From positions 143,771 to 207,770 of the forward strand of contig NZ_JAOQJP010000003.1 in assembly GCF_025567305.1 (NCBI RefSeq): a stretch of DNA of 64,000 bases, written 5' to 3'. The position numbers were made by a program, and so were the translations under genes. The stretch's first letter is position 1, and every line of letters starts with the position of its first letter. The notes beneath the pieces were generated by a model, which was not told the origin of the DNA, did no database searches, and saw only the letters and a program-made list of their open reading frames with translations. Shown piece by piece: positions 63,331 through 64,000 of this stretch. This stretch comes from Lentihominibacter butyricus. GTDB taxonomy: Bacteria > Bacillota > Clostridia > Peptostreptococcales > Anaerovoracaceae.

Positions 63331-64000
63331 AAGTAGAGTATCAAACCTCGTTTTTCCCCTGCCTGTAGAACTCGTCAGGAGTTAAATATCCGAATGTTTC
63401 ATGTGGCCTTTCTTTCGGATAGAAATGCCACACGTATTCATATACATCCCGCTTCGCCTGCTGGATCGTATCATACTTATCTGAAAGCCATTCCGATTTC
63501 ATTTTTCCCCAGAAGCTTTCCATCGGAGCATTATCCCAGCAGTCTCCTTTTCTGCTCATACTGCAAAGAAAATCATGTTTACTGATCAGCTGCCTGTATT
63601 CCGTTGCACAGTAGGTGGAGCCTCGGTCCGAGTGTATGATACAGCCGGGCTTTCCGCATCCTCTCATGATCATATCATCAAATGCATCCATTACAAGCTT
63701 TTTATCATTGCGAGTGCTCATCGCGATCCCTACGGGCATATCTCCATACAGATCCAGAATACCGGCTACGTAGAGTTTTCCCTGCCCGGTCGTGATCACT
63801 GTTGTATCGCTGAGCATCTTGGAATCAGGCTCTTCTGCTGTAAAGTCTCTGTCGATCAGGTTATCTGCTATCAGTTCATCGTGATCTGAATCCGTTGTGC
63901 AGATATATTTTTTACAGGACTTTGAAAACAGGCAGCATTCCTGCATGATGCGTTCTACACGCTTATGGTTTATTGGTTTTTTATGCATCTTGTTTAAAAT
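63326..64000 (-). mobile_element. IS3-family insertion sequence, right part
   Basis: The element ends at about 63326 with ATAAAAGTAGAGTATCAAAC, comparable with TTAAAGTAGACAGATAAAAT at the edge of the fragment at 49547. It carries the transposase OrfB and runs off the right edge; OrfA would lie beyond the window. Confidence 0.7.
63341..64000 (-). CDS. IS3-family transposase OrfB (DDE integrase), partial
   Basis: 220 codons to the window edge; the true start is outside, since the frame is open and reads INKMHKKPINHKRV-like sequence typical of the HTH_21 region. The rve core is complete: TTVITTGQGKLYVAGILDLY with the first Asp, IIHSDRGSTYCATEYRQL with the second, and DNAPMESFWGKMKSEWL with the Glu. 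The C-terminus has the usual YEYVWHFYPKERPHETFGYL. Moves the insertion sequence. Confidence 0.92.
   Translation of the reverse strand: MLNKMHKKPINHKRVERIMQECCLFSKSCKKYICTTDSDHDELIADNLIDRDFTAEEPDSKMLSDTTVITTGQGKLYVAGILDLYGDMPVGIAMSTRNDKKLVMDAFDDMIMRGCGKPGCIIHSDRGSTYCATEYRQLISKHDFLCSMSRKGDCWDNAPMESFWGKMKSEWLSDKYDTIQQAKRDVYEYVWHFYPKERPHETFGYLTPDEFYRQGKNEV

Noticed and set aside
1..64000. tRNA, rRNA and CRISPR arrays
   Set aside because: None could be recognised by eye on either strand; a covariance scan would be needed to exclude a tRNA.

Overview
The window comes from a bacterial chromosome, most likely an anaerobic Gram-positive of the Clostridia (Bacillota). The evidence is gene content and style: strong AGGAGG ribosome binding sites, surface proteins with membrane anchors, a spore-coat-like collagen protein, a class III-type hydroxylamine reductase, PdxS/PdxT vitamin B6 synthesis, a molybdenum hydroxylase and an EFR1-type flavodoxin/ferredoxin protein. 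I cannot name a species. No rRNA, tRNA or CRISPR array was seen.

Region 1 (1-16.4 kb, all minus strand) is a surface and transport locus. Reading leftward from 14 kb it encodes two secreted or lipid-anchored proteins that resemble molybdopterin-binding folds, a lipoprotein, a membrane-anchored protein with an unusual six-cysteine motif, an ABC-2 type ABC transporter, a complete iron-siderophore/cobalamin-type ABC importer (permease, binding lipoprotein, ATPase), a second surface protein with the same six-cysteine motif plus a histidine cluster, and the start of a DUF4213/DUF364 (putative heavy-metal chelation) protein. From 9.9 to 2.3 kb these genes touch or overlap, so they probably form one operon. 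This is the best candidate in the window for an undescribed system: cell-surface capture and import of a metal or metal-cofactor. Next to it are a collagen-like protein with exact 135-bp repeats and a glycosyltransferase.

Region 2 (16.4-49.1 kb) is mostly ordinary metabolism: a YjdF-like membrane protein, an Lgt-like enzyme, a molybdenum aldehyde/xanthine oxidoreductase behind a probable molybdenum-cofactor riboswitch, an alkyltransferase, a sugar kinase-aldolase-GtrA-aminotransferase operon, an ABC exporter, an SseB-macrodomain fusion, lactaldehyde reductase, an aminotransferase, MgtE, the pdxR/pdxST vitamin B6 locus, an NSS-family symporter and hcp with a Crp/Fnr-type regulator. Decayed pieces (a P-type ATPase tail, two DinD fragments, a shortened AzlC) and a dispersed hairpin repeat lie between genes.

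Region 3 (49.2-64 kb) is an acquired island, visibly richer in A+T in its right half. It starts immediately after hcp with a broken large serine recombinase interrupted by an IS3-type fragment, then an IS21-type end, then a leftward remnant of a phage/ICE replication module (truncated DNA polymerase A, DUF2815, DUF2800, small proteins, sigma-like factor). A nested inverted repeat separates it from a rightward defence operon: Phd-like antitoxin, HsdM, HsdS, HsdR, an ImmA/IrrE-type metalloprotease and a GIY-YIG nuclease. HsdR is split by a one-base frameshift exactly inside its nuclease catalytic motif, so the system probably methylates but may not cut. An IS3-family element interrupts or follows the last gene at the right edge.
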